Assembly (NCBI RefSeq): GCF_003012705.1
Contig: NZ_PXYL01000001.1
Span: 186,001-250,000 of the forward strand
From: Pseudaminobacter soli (ex Li et al. 2025)
GTDB taxonomy: Bacteria; Pseudomonadota; Alphaproteobacteria; Rhizobiales; Rhizobiaceae
Length of the DNA: 64,000 nucleotides
Direction of reading: 5' to 3'
Each line of letters starts with the position of its first letter. Within the stretch, counting starts at the first letter, position 1. Positions 33,502 through 45,469 of this stretch are shown here, in pieces. Made by a program: the position numbers and the translations under genes. The notes beneath the pieces were generated by a model. It searched no databases and was not told the origin of the DNA. It worked only from the letters and a program-made list of their open reading frames with translations.

Positions 33502-35424
33502 ATGGCCCATACCAACCTTGGTACTGAGGCGGAACAAATTCAGCACACGACGCCTGCGAGCCTTGAATCGCAAAATACCAAGCTGCTTATGCTTGGCGCT
33601 CTGGGCGTCGTTTATGGCGATATCGGCACGAGCCCGATTTATGCTTTTCGCGAGGCGCTGGTTGCTTCGTCGGGCGGCGGATCGGTTGCGACCGAGGAGT
33701 CCGTTTACGGCGTCCTTTCGCTCATCATCTGGGCGCTGACGCTCATCGTCACGATCAAATACGTGATCTTCGTGCTGCGGGCGGGAAACAAGGGCGAAGG
33801 TGGTACGCTCTCGCTGATGGCGCTTGCCAGGACGGCCCTCCGCAAACGCTCGAAACTGATCCTGGGAGCGGGCATTGTCGGCGCGTCGCTGTTCTTCGGC
33901 GACTCCCTGATCACGCCTGCGATCTCGGTTCTGTCGGCGGTCGAAGGCATGGAAGTCGTGACGCCGACTTTCAATCCCTATGTGGTGCCGCTCACTTTGG
34001 TGATCCTGGCGGTGCTGTTCGCCGTCCAGCGCCTGGGCACGGGCCGCGTGGCGTCGGTGTTCGGGCCGATCATGCTGATCTGGTTCGCGTTCATCGGTCT
34101 GTCGGGGCTAAGGCACATCGTCGACGCGCCATCCGTCCTTTTGGCACTCAACCCCACTTATATCGTCTACTTGTTGTCGGACTCTCCGGGCGTTGCCTTC
34201 GTCACCGTGGGCGCGATCTTCCTGGCGGTGACCGGCGCCGAAGCGCTTTATGCCGATCTCGGCCATTTTGGCCGCCGGCCCATCGTGCTGGCGTGGCTGG
34301 CGATCGTTTTTCCCTGCCTGTTGCTCAACTATTTCGGCCAGGGCGCCTATGTGCTGTCCATTGGCGGCAAGGTCGGTCGTCCCTTCTTTGAGATGAATGA
34401 GGGCTGGGCTCTGCTGCCGATGGTGCTGCTTGCGACGGTCGCCACCGTGATCGCCAGCCAGGCGGTCATCTCCGGCGCCTATTCGCTGACCCGCCAGGCG
34501 GTGCAGCTCAACCTGCTGCCACGGCTCACAATCCTGCACACGTCGGAAACGCAGCTCGGGCAGATCTACATGCCTCGCGTCAATTTCCTGTTGGCGGTGG
34601 GCGTCATGCTTCTGGTCGTCGGCTTCCAGCAGTCGAGCAACCTGGCCTCGGCCTACGGTATTTCGGTCACCGGCAACATGGTGGTGACCACTGCCCTGAT
34701 GTTCGTGGTGATGCGGCACCTGTGGAAGTGGCCGCGGTCTGCGGTCATCGGCCTGACGCTGCTGTTCGGCGTGGTCGATCTCGGCTTCTTCGCCGCCAAT
34801 ATCGTCAAGGTCCGGGAAGGCGGCTGGGTCTCGCTGGTGGTGGCCGCAATCGTCATCATCGTGATGTGGACCTGGGTGCGCGGCACTCGGCTGTTGTTCG
34901 ACAAGACCCGCAAGAACGAAGTGCCGCTGGACTTCCTGGCCGAAAACCTCGGCAAGAAGCCGCCGCAGATCGTGCCCGGCACGGCCGTCTTCCTGACCAG
35001 CGACCCGACCAGTACGCCCACGGCCCTGATGCACAGCCTCAAGCACTACAAGGTGCTGCACGAGAACAATGTGATCCTGTCGGTCGTCACAGCTTCGGAA
35101 CCCTATGTTCCGCCCAGCGAGCGGGTGCGGATGGAGAGGCTGAACGACCTCTTCATGCGCGTGTCGCTGACCTTCGGCTATATGGAACACCCGAATATTC
35201 CGAAGGCGCTGGCCATATGCCGCAAGCTGGGCTGGAAGTTCGACATCATGGACACGTCGTTCTTCCTGTCGCGGCGCTCGCTGAAGCCTTCGCCCAATTC
35301 CGGCATGCCTGGCTGGCAGGACCGGCTGTTCATCGGGCTGGCCCGCACAGCATCCGACGCCACGGAATATTTCCAGATTCCGACCGGGCGCGTGGTGGAG
35401 ATCGGTACCCAGGTGACCGTGTAG
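33502..35424 (+). CDS. kup: Kup-type potassium transporter
   Basis: A 640-residue inner-membrane K+ uptake protein of the KUP/HAK/KT family. The N-terminal [25 protein letters not shown] is the family signature, followed by about twelve hydrophobic segments (to residue 460) and a cytoplasmic C-terminal domain of about 180 residues. ATG 33502 has GGAG nine bases upstream. It is monocistronic and followed by an 11-bp perfect hairpin. Nearby Pit phosphate and KdpD-like genes are not linked to it. Confidence 0.96.
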   Translation: MAHTNLGTEAEQIQHTTPASLESQNTKLLMLGALGVVYGDIGTSPIYAFREALVASSGGGSVATEESVYGVLSLIIWALTLIVTIKYVIFVLRAGNKGEGGTLSLMALARTALRKRSKLILGAGIVGASLFFGDSLITPAISVLSAVEGMEVVTPTFNPYVVPLTLVILAVLFAVQRLGTGRVASVFGPIMLIWFAFIGLSGLRHIVDAPSVLLALNPTYIVYLLSDSPGVAFVTVGAIFLAVTGAEALYADLGHFGRRPIVLAWLAIVFPCLLLNYFGQGAYVLSIGGKVGRPFFEMNEGWALLPMVLLATVATVIASQAVISGAYSLTRQAVQLNLLPRLTILHTSETQLGQIYMPRVNFLLAVGVMLLVVGFQQSSNLASAYGISVTGNMVVTTALMFVVMRHLWKWPRSAVIGLTLLFGVVDLGFFAANIVKVREGGWVSLVVAAIVIIVMWTWVRGTRLLFDKTRKNEVPLDFLAENLGKKPPQIVPGTAVFLTSDPTSTPTALMHSLKHYKVLHENNVILSVVTASEPYVPPSERVRMERLNDLFMRVSLTFGYMEHPNIPKALAICRKLGWKFDIMDTSFFLSRRSLKPSPNSGMPGWQDRLFIGLARTASDATEYFQIPTGRVVEIGTQVTV

Positions 35425-35455
35425 GGAACTTTTCGCTGCGACGGTGTTTTTCAGG

Positions 35456-35486
35456 CGGCCTGACGCTACTGCGTCAGGCCGTTTGC
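35456..35486 (+). terminator. Terminator after kup
   Basis: CGGCCTGACGC (35456-35466) and GCGTCAGGCCG (35471-35481) form a perfect 11-bp stem with a TACT loop, followed by TTTGCCG. The T-run is short, but the stem is strong and the position suits kup termination. Confidence 0.7.
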
Positions 35487-35570
35487 CGTTCTATGCTTGC
35501 GGTGTGTAGATCGCTCGATCCGAAGAAAGGCGCTTGCCAAAGGACAGGTACTTCGCCATAACAATCGAGA

Positions 35571-35585
35571 ACCGTAACGTACGGT
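35571..35585. promoter_or_regulatory. Candidate TetR operator (palindrome)
   Basis: ACCGTA-ACG-TACGGT is a perfect inverted repeat with 6-base arms and 3-base centre, followed by a partial repetition GTACGG. It lies about 52 bases upstream of the TetR start, so autoregulation, and control of the downstream ilvC, would fit. Symmetry and position are the only evidence. Confidence 0.5.
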
Positions 35586-35636
35586 ACGGTAGTGGCCGTA
35601 TCGACGGCGACGGCTTTTTGGCAGGCGAACGAGGCG

Positions 35637-37338
<1,702 letters not shown>

Positions 37339-37447
37339 GCAGCCTCCCGAGGCTTCCCCCTCGCGCGTTCCGGCCAGACCGGGATGCGCGGGGACGGGAG
37401 ACGCAGGAAGGCTGGTGCGAGGATTTGCAGTGCTCGGACATGATAAA

Positions 37448-37476
37448 AGCCGGCGCCATTGGTCGCCGGCTTTTTT
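37448..37476 (+). terminator. Terminator after ilvC
   Basis: AGCCGGCG (37448-37455) and CGCCGGCT (37464-37471) form a perfect 8-bp stem followed by TTTTTT; on the minus strand AAAA also gives some T-run. It lies between ilvC and the convergent PilZ gene. Confidence 0.9.
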
Positions 37477-37496
37477 GTTACATGCGGTTTGAACGT

Positions 37497-37790
37497 TCAG
37501 CCGTAGTGCCAGCTCGGCTTGGGCTTGGTGCCGGTGAACTGCACGCCGATGCGGTCCTCCTTGCGCCAGCGCACCACCGATTCATAGGCGATGCCGTCGA
37601 CCGGCACGTAGAGCAGGAATTCGGGCGGGATGCGCGAATCGATGGAGACCTTCAGCTCCGCGCCATCCTTGTGCATGTTGCGGATGATGCACTTGATCTC
37701 GGAGTTGTTGACGCCGGTAAGGATCGAGGCGCCCTTGAACACGCGCTGGCGATGCAGGCGCCGGCCTTCGGGGGCTTCGGATTCCGTCAC
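37497..37790 (-). CDS. PilZ domain protein
   Basis: 97 residues from GTG 37790. It contains the PilZ pattern: RRLHRQRVFKGASIL (the RxxxR c-di-GMP motif region, with R13-x-x-R16 as the likely pair), then a beta-barrel with DGAELKVSIDSRIPPEF. The downstream D/NxSxxG motif is altered (KDGAELKV, no Ser-x-x-Gly), so c-di-GMP binding is uncertain. GGAG lies eight bases before GTG 37790; ATG 37853 gives a longer, basic N-terminus and is the alternative. It is convergent with ilvC and follows the BA14K gene on the same strand only by neighbouring position, 140 bases apart. Confidence 0.75.
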   Translation of the reverse strand: MTESEAPEGRRLHRQRVFKGASILTGVNNSEIKCIIRNMHKDGAELKVSIDSRIPPEFLLYVPVDGIAYESVVRWRKEDRIGVQFTGTKPKPSWHYG

Positions 37791-37930
37791 GCAAAATGCT
37801 CCGTCACATGCGTTCGACACGCGTGAGTGTCGTGAGCGCTTTTTATGCATCATCGCTCAAGAAAGGCTTAAGACAAGACGGCGCCGCAAGGGCGCCGTCC
37901 TGCAATCTGGCTAAATCGTTAGGGCTGAAC

Positions 37931-38728
37931 TCAATAAGGCGAGACGCACTGCCGACGTGGCCCATAGGCGGGCTGGAAGGTGTTGTCTGCTGCGCGATAC
38001 GTTCGATAGCGCGCATAGCACCAGGCGACATGGGTATCCGCCGCGACCGGTACCGCATAGTTGTAGTTGTAGTACGGGTAATTGGTGTAGTAGTCGCCAT
38101 AGCCGTAGTCGGTGAAGATCGGCAGACCGAAGCCGAAGAAGGCGCCGTTATCCCAGTCCCAGCCATCGCCGCCGCCCCAGTAGTTGCCACCGATGCCGTG
38201 CCAGCTGCCGCGCCAGTAATTGCCGCGCCAGCCATTGCCGCCGATACCGTGCCATCCACCACGCCAGGTGTTGCCACGCCATCCGCCTACGCCGATGCCG
38301 CCGCCGCCGGGGTGCCAACCGGAGAAGTTGCCGCCGCCCATGCCGTGGAAGCCACCGCCGCCGCCAAAGGCGTGGATGGAACCGCCGCCGCCAAAGCCGT
38401 GGAAGCCGCCGCCACCGTGCGGCACGAAGCCGCCACCGCGGCCACCGCGGACGAGTTGCACGCTGCCGCCAGGATCGCCGGGTTTACGTAGCAAGACGGC
38501 CGGCTGCAGGCCGTCTTTGTCGCAATTTGCAGCGGTGCAGGAAAGATTCCAGACGCTGCCGTCCGGCGTCGAATACGACGGAAGCGTGCGGAACGCCTGG
38601 CCGGCCGCGTCGATTGTCGGAGCGATATCAGGGATCGAGATGGAGTCGGCCATTGCCAAGGCTGAAAACCCCGACAACGTCCCAATGGTGAGCACCCCCG
38701 AACATGCGAGTTTCAGATAGCGTCTCAT
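37931..38728 (-). CDS. Secreted Gly-rich BA14K family protein
   Basis: 265 residues with a signal peptide ([27 protein letters not shown], cleavage near 27). The middle (about 95-195) is a Gly/Trp/His-rich low-complexity segment with repeats of the type WRGxWHGIGGN; a Tyr/Asn-rich stretch ([17 protein letters not shown]) follows. The C-terminal 35 residues ([21 protein letters not shown]) match the BA14K family, small Brucella/rhizobial envelope antigens. ATG 38728 is preferred since GGAG lies six bases upstream. Extracytoplasmic; function unknown. Confidence 0.75.
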   Translation of the reverse strand: MRRYLKLACSGVLTIGTLSGFSALAMADSISIPDIAPTIDAAGQAFRTLPSYSTPDGSVWNLSCTAANCDKDGLQPAVLLRKPGDPGGSVQLVRGGRGGGFVPHGGGGFHGFGGGGSIHAFGGGGGFHGMGGGNFSGWHPGGGGIGVGGWRGNTWRGGWHGIGGNGWRGNYWRGSWHGIGGNYWGGGDGWDWDNGAFFGFGLPIFTDYGYGDYYTNYPYYNYNYAVPVAADTHVAWCYARYRTYRAADNTFQPAYGPRRQCVSPY

Positions 38729-38926
38729 TGTCATCTCCAAAGGAAAAACGGTCCGTAAGGGAGCGCTCCGAGAAAACGACCTGCGGAGTTCATATGCGCC
38801 GTTAGGACCCGCGGTAAAAACGTGTTACGAACTGCTGGAGTTCCGTGATCGAGGTGTGATCGGTTGTAACGTTCGTGTTACGTACTACCTTGCCTTTCAT
38901 GACGCTTAGGGGCAAAGCTCAAGGCC

Positions 38927-40039
38927 ATGTCGCTGCGCCTGGCCACCTTCAATGTTGAGAACCTGATGAACAGGTTCGATTTTTCCGGCTATCGCAATCA
39001 GCTCAACCAGGACCGGACCCTTTCCCTGTTCGAGATCAAGGACGAGGCCGAGTACAAGCTTCTGGAGCAGGCGCGCGCCGTTGCGCATGCCGACGACATG
39101 CGCCAGCTGACGGCGCTCGCCGTTGCCGAGATGCGCGCAGACATCATCTGCATGCAGGAGGTTGACAACATCGAGGCACTGAGGGCCTTCGAATACGGCT
39201 ATCTGTTCAAGATGGTGGGGCAGGGCTACCGGCAGAAATACACCACCGCGGGCAACGACAGGCGCGGCATCGATGTGGCCGTGATGATGCGCACCGAGAC
39301 CGCCGATGGCGAGCCGATCGAATTCGTGCGCATGACCAGCCACGCCCACGTCACCTTCGAGGAGTTCGGCCTGCACACGCCCGCGCTGGCGGCGCTCGGC
39401 ATCCAGCCGTTCGAACGCATATTCCGGCGCGACTGCCTGGAGATCGATGTCAGGATCGGCGGCCGGCCCTTCACCATCTACTGCGTGCACTTCAAGTCGA
39501 TGACCGGCTCGCGCAACGGGCTGACCGGGCGCGAGGCGTCCATGCCGATCCGCGTCGCCGAGGCGAGCGCGGTGCGCCGCATCATCGAGAACCGTTTTGG
39601 CAAGGATCACGCCGACAGCAATCGCTGGGCGATCTGCGGCGATTTCAACGACTATCGCCAGCGCGTGCTGATCGGCGGCGAAGCCCATCTGGGCTATGAG
39701 TTCCAGGTGGCGAACGAGGTCGGCTCCAGCCTCGACGTCTTTCTGGAAGATGGGTTTGCGGTGAATGTCGTCGAGCGGCGGCCTGAACTCGACCGCTGGA
39801 CGCTCTATCACACGCGCGGGCCCGAAGAACGCCATCTTTGCCAGCTCGACTATATACTCCTGTCGCCGGTGCTGGCGCGCGAGAACGAAGGGGCTGTGCC
39901 CGACATCGTTCGCCGCGGCCAGCCATGGCGAACCATTTTTCCGCCGGGGCAGGAGGTGGAACGCTATCCGCGTGCCGGCTGGGACCGGCCGAAAGCCTCC
40001 GACCACTGCCCGGTCGCGGTGTCGCTCAGTATTAGGTAG
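38927..40039 (+). CDS. Endonuclease/exonuclease/phosphatase family protein
   Basis: 370 residues with the EEP fold. Motifs: LATFNVENLMNRFDF at the N-terminus, DIICMQEVDN (metal-binding Glu), ICGDFNDYRQRV (Asp-x-Asn), and the terminal ASDHCPVAVSLS (Asp-His catalytic pair). No signal peptide, so cytoplasmic. It lies three bases ahead of the Nudix gene, forming an operon. The substrate may be DNA, RNA or a phosphoester; homologues are annotated only by family. Confidence 0.85.
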   Translation: MSLRLATFNVENLMNRFDFSGYRNQLNQDRTLSLFEIKDEAEYKLLEQARAVAHADDMRQLTALAVAEMRADIICMQEVDNIEALRAFEYGYLFKMVGQGYRQKYTTAGNDRRGIDVAVMMRTETADGEPIEFVRMTSHAHVTFEEFGLHTPALAALGIQPFERIFRRDCLEIDVRIGGRPFTIYCVHFKSMTGSRNGLTGREASMPIRVAEASAVRRIIENRFGKDHADSNRWAICGDFNDYRQRVLIGGEAHLGYEFQVANEVGSSLDVFLEDGFAVNVVERRPELDRWTLYHTRGPEERHLCQLDYILLSPVLARENEGAVPDIVRRGQPWRTIFPPGQEVERYPRAGWDRPKASDHCPVAVSLSIR

Positions 40040-40042
40040 ATC

Positions 40043-40759
40043 ATGGCTTTCGACATTCCGCGCAACGTCATCCTGCCGGTCGATGCGGTGGATGTGCGCC
40101 TCGATCCGAGACCGCATCCGTTCGAAAGCGGCAATGCGGAGGCGATCGAGCGCAACTGGCTGGCGGAAAAAGCCGCCAACCCGGCTCTGTTCGACGGCAC
40201 CGTGATGTTGCTTTCGCGCCTCGTCTATACCGGCGACCGGCTGGAAGGGCGCTGCCATGCCATCCGCTTCGCCACCTTCATGCTGTGGCGCAAGAGCCAG
40301 CCCGTGCCGTCGGCCGAGCACGCCTTCGCGCATGCCATGCTGGTCTCGCGCGACAATGCGCTGATCGCCATCCGCATGGCTGGGCATACGGTCAATGCCG
40401 GCAGCGTCTATTTCGCCGCCGGCTCCTTCGAGCCATGCGACTTCGTGGACGGCATGGCCGATGTCGACTTCAACATGATCCGCGAGGTGGGCGAGGAGAC
40501 AGGCCTCGACCTCAATTCCGTCCGGCGCGGAGCGCGCTACTACGCGCTTTCGGCCGAGCGCGGCACGGTGATCTTCCGCCGCTATTTCCTCGATGCCGAC
40601 GCCGACGAGATTGCCGCCGGCATCCGTGCCTTCGTGGCGACCGATCCGGAGCCGGAGATCGAGGGGCCGGTGGTCATCCGCAACCGCAACGACCGCCCCG
40701 AAGGCCTAAAGCCGCACATGTTGCCGCTGATCGACTGGCATTTTTCGGGCTCGGAGTAG
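40043..40759 (+). CDS. Nudix hydrolase
   Basis: 238 residues. A Nudix box is visible near residues 132-162 (GSFEPCDFVDGMADVDFNMIREVGEETGLDL), the GX5EX7REUXEEXGU core being REVGEETGLDL. Upstream residues 1-130 form a distinct N-terminal domain of unknown function (HAFAHAMLVSRDNALIAIRMAG). It follows the EEP gene by three bases. Nudix enzymes act on nucleoside diphosphate derivatives; pairing with an EEP protein suggests nucleotide turnover, but that is inference. Confidence 0.8.
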   Translation: MAFDIPRNVILPVDAVDVRLDPRPHPFESGNAEAIERNWLAEKAANPALFDGTVMLLSRLVYTGDRLEGRCHAIRFATFMLWRKSQPVPSAEHAFAHAMLVSRDNALIAIRMAGHTVNAGSVYFAAGSFEPCDFVDGMADVDFNMIREVGEETGLDLNSVRRGARYYALSAERGTVIFRRYFLDADADEIAAGIRAFVATDPEPEIEGPVVIRNRNDRPEGLKPHMLPLIDWHFSGSE

Positions 40760-40770
40760 AACCAGCCTAT

Positions 40771-41979
40771 CTATTCGTGCCTCAGCGCATCGATCGGGTC
40801 GAGGCGGGCGCCGCGTAGCGCCGGGAAGAAGCCGAACACCATGCCGATCAGCGCCGAGAAGCCGACCGCCAGCAGGATGATCGGGATGCTCGGCGCAAAG
40901 GGGATGGACAGCGTCAGCGAGGCAAGACCGGCCAGCGACAGGCCAAGCGCGATGCCGATCAGCCCGCCCAGCAGCGAAAGCACCGTCGCCTCGACCAGGA
41001 ACTGGATCAGGATGTGCTTTTCATGCGCACCGATGGCGAGGCGGATGCCGATCTCGCGCGTGCGCTCGGTGACCGACACCAGCATGATGTTCATGATACC
41101 GATGCCGCCCACCAAAAGGCTGACGGCGGCGACCGCGCCCAGCATGCCGGTCATGGTGGTGGTGGCGCTCGCCATGGCGTCGGCGATCTGGGTCATGTCG
41201 CGCACCTCGAAATTGTTGTCGGCATCGGGCGCGATGCGGCGAGTGTCGCGCAGGATCGCTTCGATACTGTCCTGCACGTCCGAGGTGGCAATGCCGTCCT
41301 GCGCGGCGACATAGATCGTGTCGATGTTGCGGTTGCCTGAGACGCGGCGCTGGAAGGACCCAAGCGGCATCATCACCACATTGTCCTGATCCTGGCCGAA
41401 GCCGGACGTGCCCTTGCTCTCCAGCACGCCGATGATCTTGCAGCTGGTTCGGTTGACGCGGATGGCGATGCCTTCGGGATCGCCGGCGCCGAAGAATTGT
41501 TGGCGCACCGTCTGGCCGACGAGGCAGACATTGGCGCCGCCGCGCACTTCGGATTCGGTGAAGATGCGGCCGGACGAGACGTTCCAGTCACGCGCGGTGA
41601 AGAACTCGATGTCGGTGCCGGTCACGCTGGCTGCGATGTTCTCCGGACCATAGACGACACGCACCGTGCTCTGCGAGGCTGCGGATACGGCCTTGGCGTT
41701 GGTGAGCCCCTTGCGCAGGCCGAGCAGGTCCTTCTCCTCCAGCTGGCGCGGCGTGAAGGAGGCGGGGCCGCCGCGCTCGGGTCGTGCCGCGCGCACCACG
41801 AGGAGATTGCTGCCAAGCTTCGAGATATCGCCCTTCACCTTTTCGGTGGTGCCCGAGCCGATAGTGATCATGGCGATGACGGCCGCGACGCCGATGACGA
41901 TGCCCAGCAGCGTCAGGAAGGAGCGCAGCACATTGCGGCGGATGGAGCGCAAAGCGAGGCGAACGGTTTCCCAGATCAT
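40771..41979 (-). CDS. MacB-type ABC transporter permease (FtsX family)
   Basis: 402 residues: an N-terminal membrane span ([23 protein letters not shown]), a large periplasmic MacB_PCD domain (about 50-260) and three C-terminal spans (about 275-385) of the FtsX domain ([34 protein letters not shown]). In contrast to E. coli MacB the ATPase is separate. Its ATG overlaps the stop of the ATPase gene by one base. With the ATPase and adaptor genes it forms a tripartite-type efflux pump; an outer-membrane TolC partner is not in the window. Confidence 0.92.
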   Translation of the reverse strand: MIWETVRLALRSIRRNVLRSFLTLLGIVIGVAAVIAMITIGSGTTEKVKGDISKLGSNLLVVRAARPERGGPASFTPRQLEEKDLLGLRKGLTNAKAVSAASQSTVRVVYGPENIAASVTGTDIEFFTARDWNVSSGRIFTESEVRGGANVCLVGQTVRQQFFGAGDPEGIAIRVNRTSCKIIGVLESKGTSGFGQDQDNVVMMPLGSFQRRVSGNRNIDTIYVAAQDGIATSDVQDSIEAILRDTRRIAPDADNNFEVRDMTQIADAMASATTTMTGMLGAVAAVSLLVGGIGIMNIMLVSVTERTREIGIRLAIGAHEKHILIQFLVEATVLSLLGGLIGIALGLSLAGLASLTLSIPFAPSIPIILLAVGFSALIGMVFGFFPALRGARLDPIDALRHE

Positions 41980-42683
41980 CAGGCCGCCTCGCGGTTCAGT
42001 GTGTCGGAGGCGATGTGGCCATCGAGGAAACCGATGGTGCGCTTGGCGTAGCCGGCGACGTCGGGCTCGTGTGTGACCATGACGATGGTCAGGCCGATCT
42101 CGTTGTTCAGCCTCGTCATCAGCTCCATGATCTCGTGGGTGCGCGCGGTATCGAGATTGCCGGTCGGCTCGTCGGCCACCAGCAGCGTCGGCGTGGTGAC
42201 GATGGCGCGTGCAATCGCCACGCGCTGCTGCTGGCCGCCCGAAAGCTCGGCCGGCGTGTGGTTCTGCCGGCCCGAGAGACCGACCTGGTCGAGCGCCTCG
42301 AGTGCTCGCTTGCGCCGCTCGCCATGCGGCACGCCGCGATAGATCAGCGGCAGCTCGACATTCTCCACCGCCGTCGTGCGCGGCAGCAGATTGTAGCCCT
42401 GGAAGACGAAGCCGATATAGAGGTTGCGCAGCACCGCACGCCGGTTGCGGTCCAGCCGCCCGGCATCGACGCCCATGAAGCCGTAGCGGCCAGAGGTCGG
42501 CGTATCGAGACAGCCGATGATGTTCATGGCCGTCGACTTGCCCGAGCCGGAGGGGCCCATGATCGCCACGAACTCGCCGCGCCGAATCGAAAGGTCGACG
42601 CCGGCCAGCGCATGCACCTGCGCTTCGCCCATGCCATAGCTCTTGCGCACCTTGTCGAAGGTGATCAGCGGCTTTTCGGCCAT
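41979..42683 (-). CDS. MacB-type ABC transporter ATP-binding protein
   Basis: 234 residues, an LolD/MacB-class ATPase. Walker [11 protein letters not shown]-loop FQGYNLLP, signature [14 protein letters not shown], Walker [14 protein letters not shown]-loop [14 protein letters not shown] 42683 is used; upstream in-frame codons lie in the adaptor gene. It lies between the adaptor (four-base gap) and the permease (one-base overlap). Substrate unknown; macrolides, peptides or lipoproteins are exported by homologues. Confidence 0.93.
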   Translation of the reverse strand: MAEKPLITFDKVRKSYGMGEAQVHALAGVDLSIRRGEFVAIMGPSGSGKSTAMNIIGCLDTPTSGRYGFMGVDAGRLDRNRRAVLRNLYIGFVFQGYNLLPRTTAVENVELPLIYRGVPHGERRKRALEALDQVGLSGRQNHTPAELSGGQQQRVAIARAIVTTPTLLVADEPTGNLDTARTHEIMELMTRLNNEIGLTIVMVTHEPDVAGYAKRTIGFLDGHIASDTLNREAA

Positions 42684-42687
42684 CGGC

Positions 42688-43971
42688 TCAGTTCCGCGCC
42701 TGCGAGCCGGTGACGACGAGGTCGCCCGCCGAAATGCCGGACAGGATTTCGGTGTCCTCGCCATCGGTCGAGCCGGTCTTTACCTGCACCGCCTGCGGTG
42801 CGCCATCCTTCAATACATAAAGCGTGCGCGTGCCGTCTGACGCCACCTTGCGCTGGCGGTCGCCGCCCGGGCGGCCCATGCGCGGCGGCATGAACAGGTT
42901 CTGCAGGCTCCAGCCACCGCGAGTCTGGATTGCCGGCGGGCGATAGCGGAAAGCGGCGCTGGGCACCGTGATCACATTCTTGGCCTCGCGGGTCACCACG
43001 GCGACGGTGGCGGTCATGCCGGGACGCAGCAGCAGTTCGGCATTGTCGACGTCGAAGCGGGCATTGTAGGTGACCACGCCTTCGGTGGTAACGGAGGCAT
43101 AGGCGATGTCGCGGATCTCGGCGTCGAAGCGGCGCTCGGGAAAGGCATCGACCGTGAAGCGGGCTTTTTGGCCGGGCGCGACCTTGCCGATGTCGGCCTC
43201 GTCGATTGCCGCCTTCAGCTCCATCTGCCTGAGGTCGGCGGCGATGACGAACAGCACCGGCGCCTGCAGCGAGGAGGCGACGGTCTGGCCCGGATCGACC
43301 GAGCGGGTCAGCACGATGCCGTCGATCGGCGCATAAATCGTGCTCTTCTCGAGATCCGCCTTCTGCAGCTTCAGATCGGCGACGGCTACGGCCAGATTGG
43401 CTTCGGCGCTGACTACCGCACTGTCGGCACGGTCGCGCGCGGCCTGCGCGCTTTCCAGAGCCTGCTCGGCCAGCATGCCGCGCTGGGCGAGTTGCTTGGA
43501 CCGGGTCAGCGTCTGCCCGCTTTCCTTCAGAGTCGTCTCGGCGTCGGTGACCTTGGCCTCGGCGGCCTTCACCGAGGCTTCGGCGCGCTCGATCTGCGCG
43601 ACGAGGCGCGTGGTGTCGAGCTCGGCCAGCACGTCGCCCTTGTGCACCTGCTGGTTTTCTTCGACAGCGACGGAACGGACGACGCCGGAAAGCTCGCTCG
43701 AAATGTCGACCTGCGTCAGCGGTTGCAGCGTGCCGGTCGCCGAGACCTCGACGGTGAGATTGCCGACTGCGGCCGGAACGGTCGTGTAGCTGACCTTGGA
43801 CGAAGCCGGCGCGGACGAGAAATATGCCGTTGCTGCGCCAATGACGAGAAGCCCGCCAAGCGCATATATCCAGCGGCGGCGCCTGCGGCTGCCGGCCTTG
43901 CCGCCGATTCCCAGCGCGGCTTCGATATTGTCTGGAGTTTCCGTCATTGGCCGATTGACAATCTGGTCCAT
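42688..43971 (-). CDS. MacA-like periplasmic adaptor (HlyD/RND-type membrane fusion protein)
   Basis: 427 residues: one N-terminal membrane span (RRRRWIYALGGLLVIGAATAYF, about 31-53), then barrel-sandwich/lipoyl domain (SATGTLQPLTQVDISSELSGVV), an alpha-helical hairpin (about 140-220), and beta-barrel domain with TIYAPIDGIVLTRSVDPGQTV. ATG 43971 follows a GGGGGG Shine-Dalgarno-like run. First gene of the adaptor-ATPase-permease operon, so it should recruit a TolC-like channel. Residues 366-390 hold an Arg-rich insert RPPAIQTRGGWSLQNLFMPP unlike E. coli MacA. Confidence 0.9.
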   Translation of the reverse strand: MDQIVNRPMTETPDNIEAALGIGGKAGSRRRRRWIYALGGLLVIGAATAYFSSAPASSKVSYTTVPAAVGNLTVEVSATGTLQPLTQVDISSELSGVVRSVAVEENQQVHKGDVLAELDTTRLVAQIERAEASVKAAEAKVTDAETTLKESGQTLTRSKQLAQRGMLAEQALESAQAARDRADSAVVSAEANLAVAVADLKLQKADLEKSTIYAPIDGIVLTRSVDPGQTVASSLQAPVLFVIAADLRQMELKAAIDEADIGKVAPGQKARFTVDAFPERRFDAEIRDIAYASVTTEGVVTYNARFDVDNAELLLRPGMTATVAVVTREAKNVITVPSAAFRYRPPAIQTRGGWSLQNLFMPPRMGRPGGDRQRKVASDGTRTLYVLKDGAPQAVQVKTGSTDGEDTEILSGISAGDLVVTGSQARN

Positions 43972-44086
43972 GGCGGCCCCCCTATCTATGCATGAAAATG
44001 TCCCTACGCCGTGACAACTCACGGCTGCGGGTCCAGATTACAAGTTAAATTTCGCTCATGTTCGCGATGGGCGGAGGAAGAAGGCG

Positions 44087-44998
44087 ATGAAGGGCAGAAA
44101 GTATTTCGTCTACGACGTGTTCACTCAGGAGCGGCTGGCCGGCAATCCTCTGGCCGTCGTGCTTGATGCCGAAGGGCTCGACATGGCGGCGATGCAGCGC
44201 ATCGCCCGCGAGTTCAACTATTCGGAAACCACCTTCGTGACGCCGCCGCAGGACCCGAAACACAAGGCCAGGGTGCGGATTTTCACGCCCGTCTTCGAGA
44301 TGCCCTTTGCCGGCCACCCGACGGTGGGCACGGCGATCGCGCTGGCGGAGCAGGGCGGCCAGGATGGGATCGACCAGATTCTCGTGCTGGAGGAGAATAT
44401 CGGACTGCTGCGTTGCGCGATCTCGCGCAGCGGGGAGGGCACCTTTGCCGAATTCGACCTGCCCGAATTGCCGCGTCAGCTGGAGCTGCCGGTCGAGCCG
44501 GAAATGGTGGGTGCCGCACTGGGCCTCGGGCCGCATGAGATCGGCTTCGAGAATCACCGTGTCGGCCTTTGGACCGCCGGCGTGCCCTACATCACGGTCC
44601 CGGTCGCCGATCTCGACGTGATCGGCCGCGTCAAGCTCGACAATCCGGCCTGGATGGAGCTTTCGCCGCAGCGCGGCGACGGCAAGCGGGCCAGCGCCTA
44701 TGTCTACACGCGCGACACCGTGCACCACGACAGTGCGTTCCACGCGCGCATGTTCGTGCCGGGCACGCCCTCCTATGAGGATCCGGCGACGGGTTCGGCG
44801 GCCGCCGCCTTCTCGGGAGTCATCTCGCGATTCGACGAATTGGACGAGGGACCGACTCGATTCTGGATCGAACAGGGCATCGAAATGGGCCGGCCGTCGC
44901 GAATCCGGCTCGAAATCGAGGTCGACGGTGGAAAAATGTTTGCGGCCCGTATCGGCGGAAATGCCGTGAAAGTGGCGGAAGGCCTGCTTTTCGCGTGA
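44087..44998 (+). CDS. PhzF family isomerase-like protein
   Basis: 303 residues of the PhzF/diaminopimelate-epimerase fold. N-terminal [24 protein letters not shown]-like block (here [16 protein letters not shown]) with [10 protein letters not shown] (catalytic Glu region), and the C-terminal [15 protein letters not shown] motif that binds substrate carboxylates. Family members include phenazine biosynthetic isomerase, but most are of unknown function and no phenazine genes are nearby. Monocistronic, divergent from the MacA-like gene. Confidence 0.9.
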   Translation: MKGRKYFVYDVFTQERLAGNPLAVVLDAEGLDMAAMQRIAREFNYSETTFVTPPQDPKHKARVRIFTPVFEMPFAGHPTVGTAIALAEQGGQDGIDQILVLEENIGLLRCAISRSGEGTFAEFDLPELPRQLELPVEPEMVGAALGLGPHEIGFENHRVGLWTAGVPYITVPVADLDVIGRVKLDNPAWMELSPQRGDGKRASAYVYTRDTVHHDSAFHARMFVPGTPSYEDPATGSAAAAFSGVISRFDELDEGPTRFWIEQGIEMGRPSRIRLEIEVDGGKMFAARIGGNAVKVAEGLLFA

Positions 44999-45048
44999 GT
45001 GCCGGTGAATGATCTGAAACTTTTGCGACAAATCTCGAATTTGAGGGG

Positions 45049-45077
45049 TGGACAGCCCGGAAAGGCTTGGCTATATC
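45049..45077 (+). promoter_or_regulatory. tRNA-Lys promoter
   Basis: TGGACA (45049-45054) and TATATC (45072-45077) with 17-base spacing. The predicted start near 45084 leaves a 25-base leader before the tRNA. Confidence 0.55.
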
Positions 45078-45108
45078 GCCCCCATCACCGGCGGCGCCGG
45101 GGATGAGT

Positions 45109-45184
<76 letters not shown>

Positions 45185-45231
45185 CTAACTTCCTGTTTTC
45201 ATTTTCTTTCCCGCTGTCTCGCTAGCCGAGG

Positions 45232-45369
45232 CTAAGCCAGACGGCACAGGCCGTTGGGTTGGCCGACGACGCGTTTGCGTCCTTCCTTGCAGATCAGAAA
45301 CGCGGTTTTGGCCGGGCCGCCGCAACGAACTCCGACGCCGGAAAGAAGCTCGCCAGCGTAAGGCGGCAT
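45232..45369 (-). CDS. Possible small protein, low support
   Basis: A 45-codon frame starting MPPYAGELLSG and ending VGQPNGLCRLA, with two Cys (in VRCGGP and FLICKEG) and codon usage like its neighbours. It lies between the tRNA and a small secreted-protein gene on the other strand. I recognise no family, the start is uncertain, and it may be a remnant or chance frame. Confidence 0.3.
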   Translation of the reverse strand: MPPYAGELLSGVGVRCGGPAKTAFLICKEGRKRVVGQPNGLCRLA

Positions 45370-45469
45370 AAGCCGATCACATCGGCGAGATGTGTCGCCA
45401 GATGACGCAACCACTGGGCAATCGCCACCTTATCTTTCCAAACGACAACTCATTTACATGGGTGTAGCG

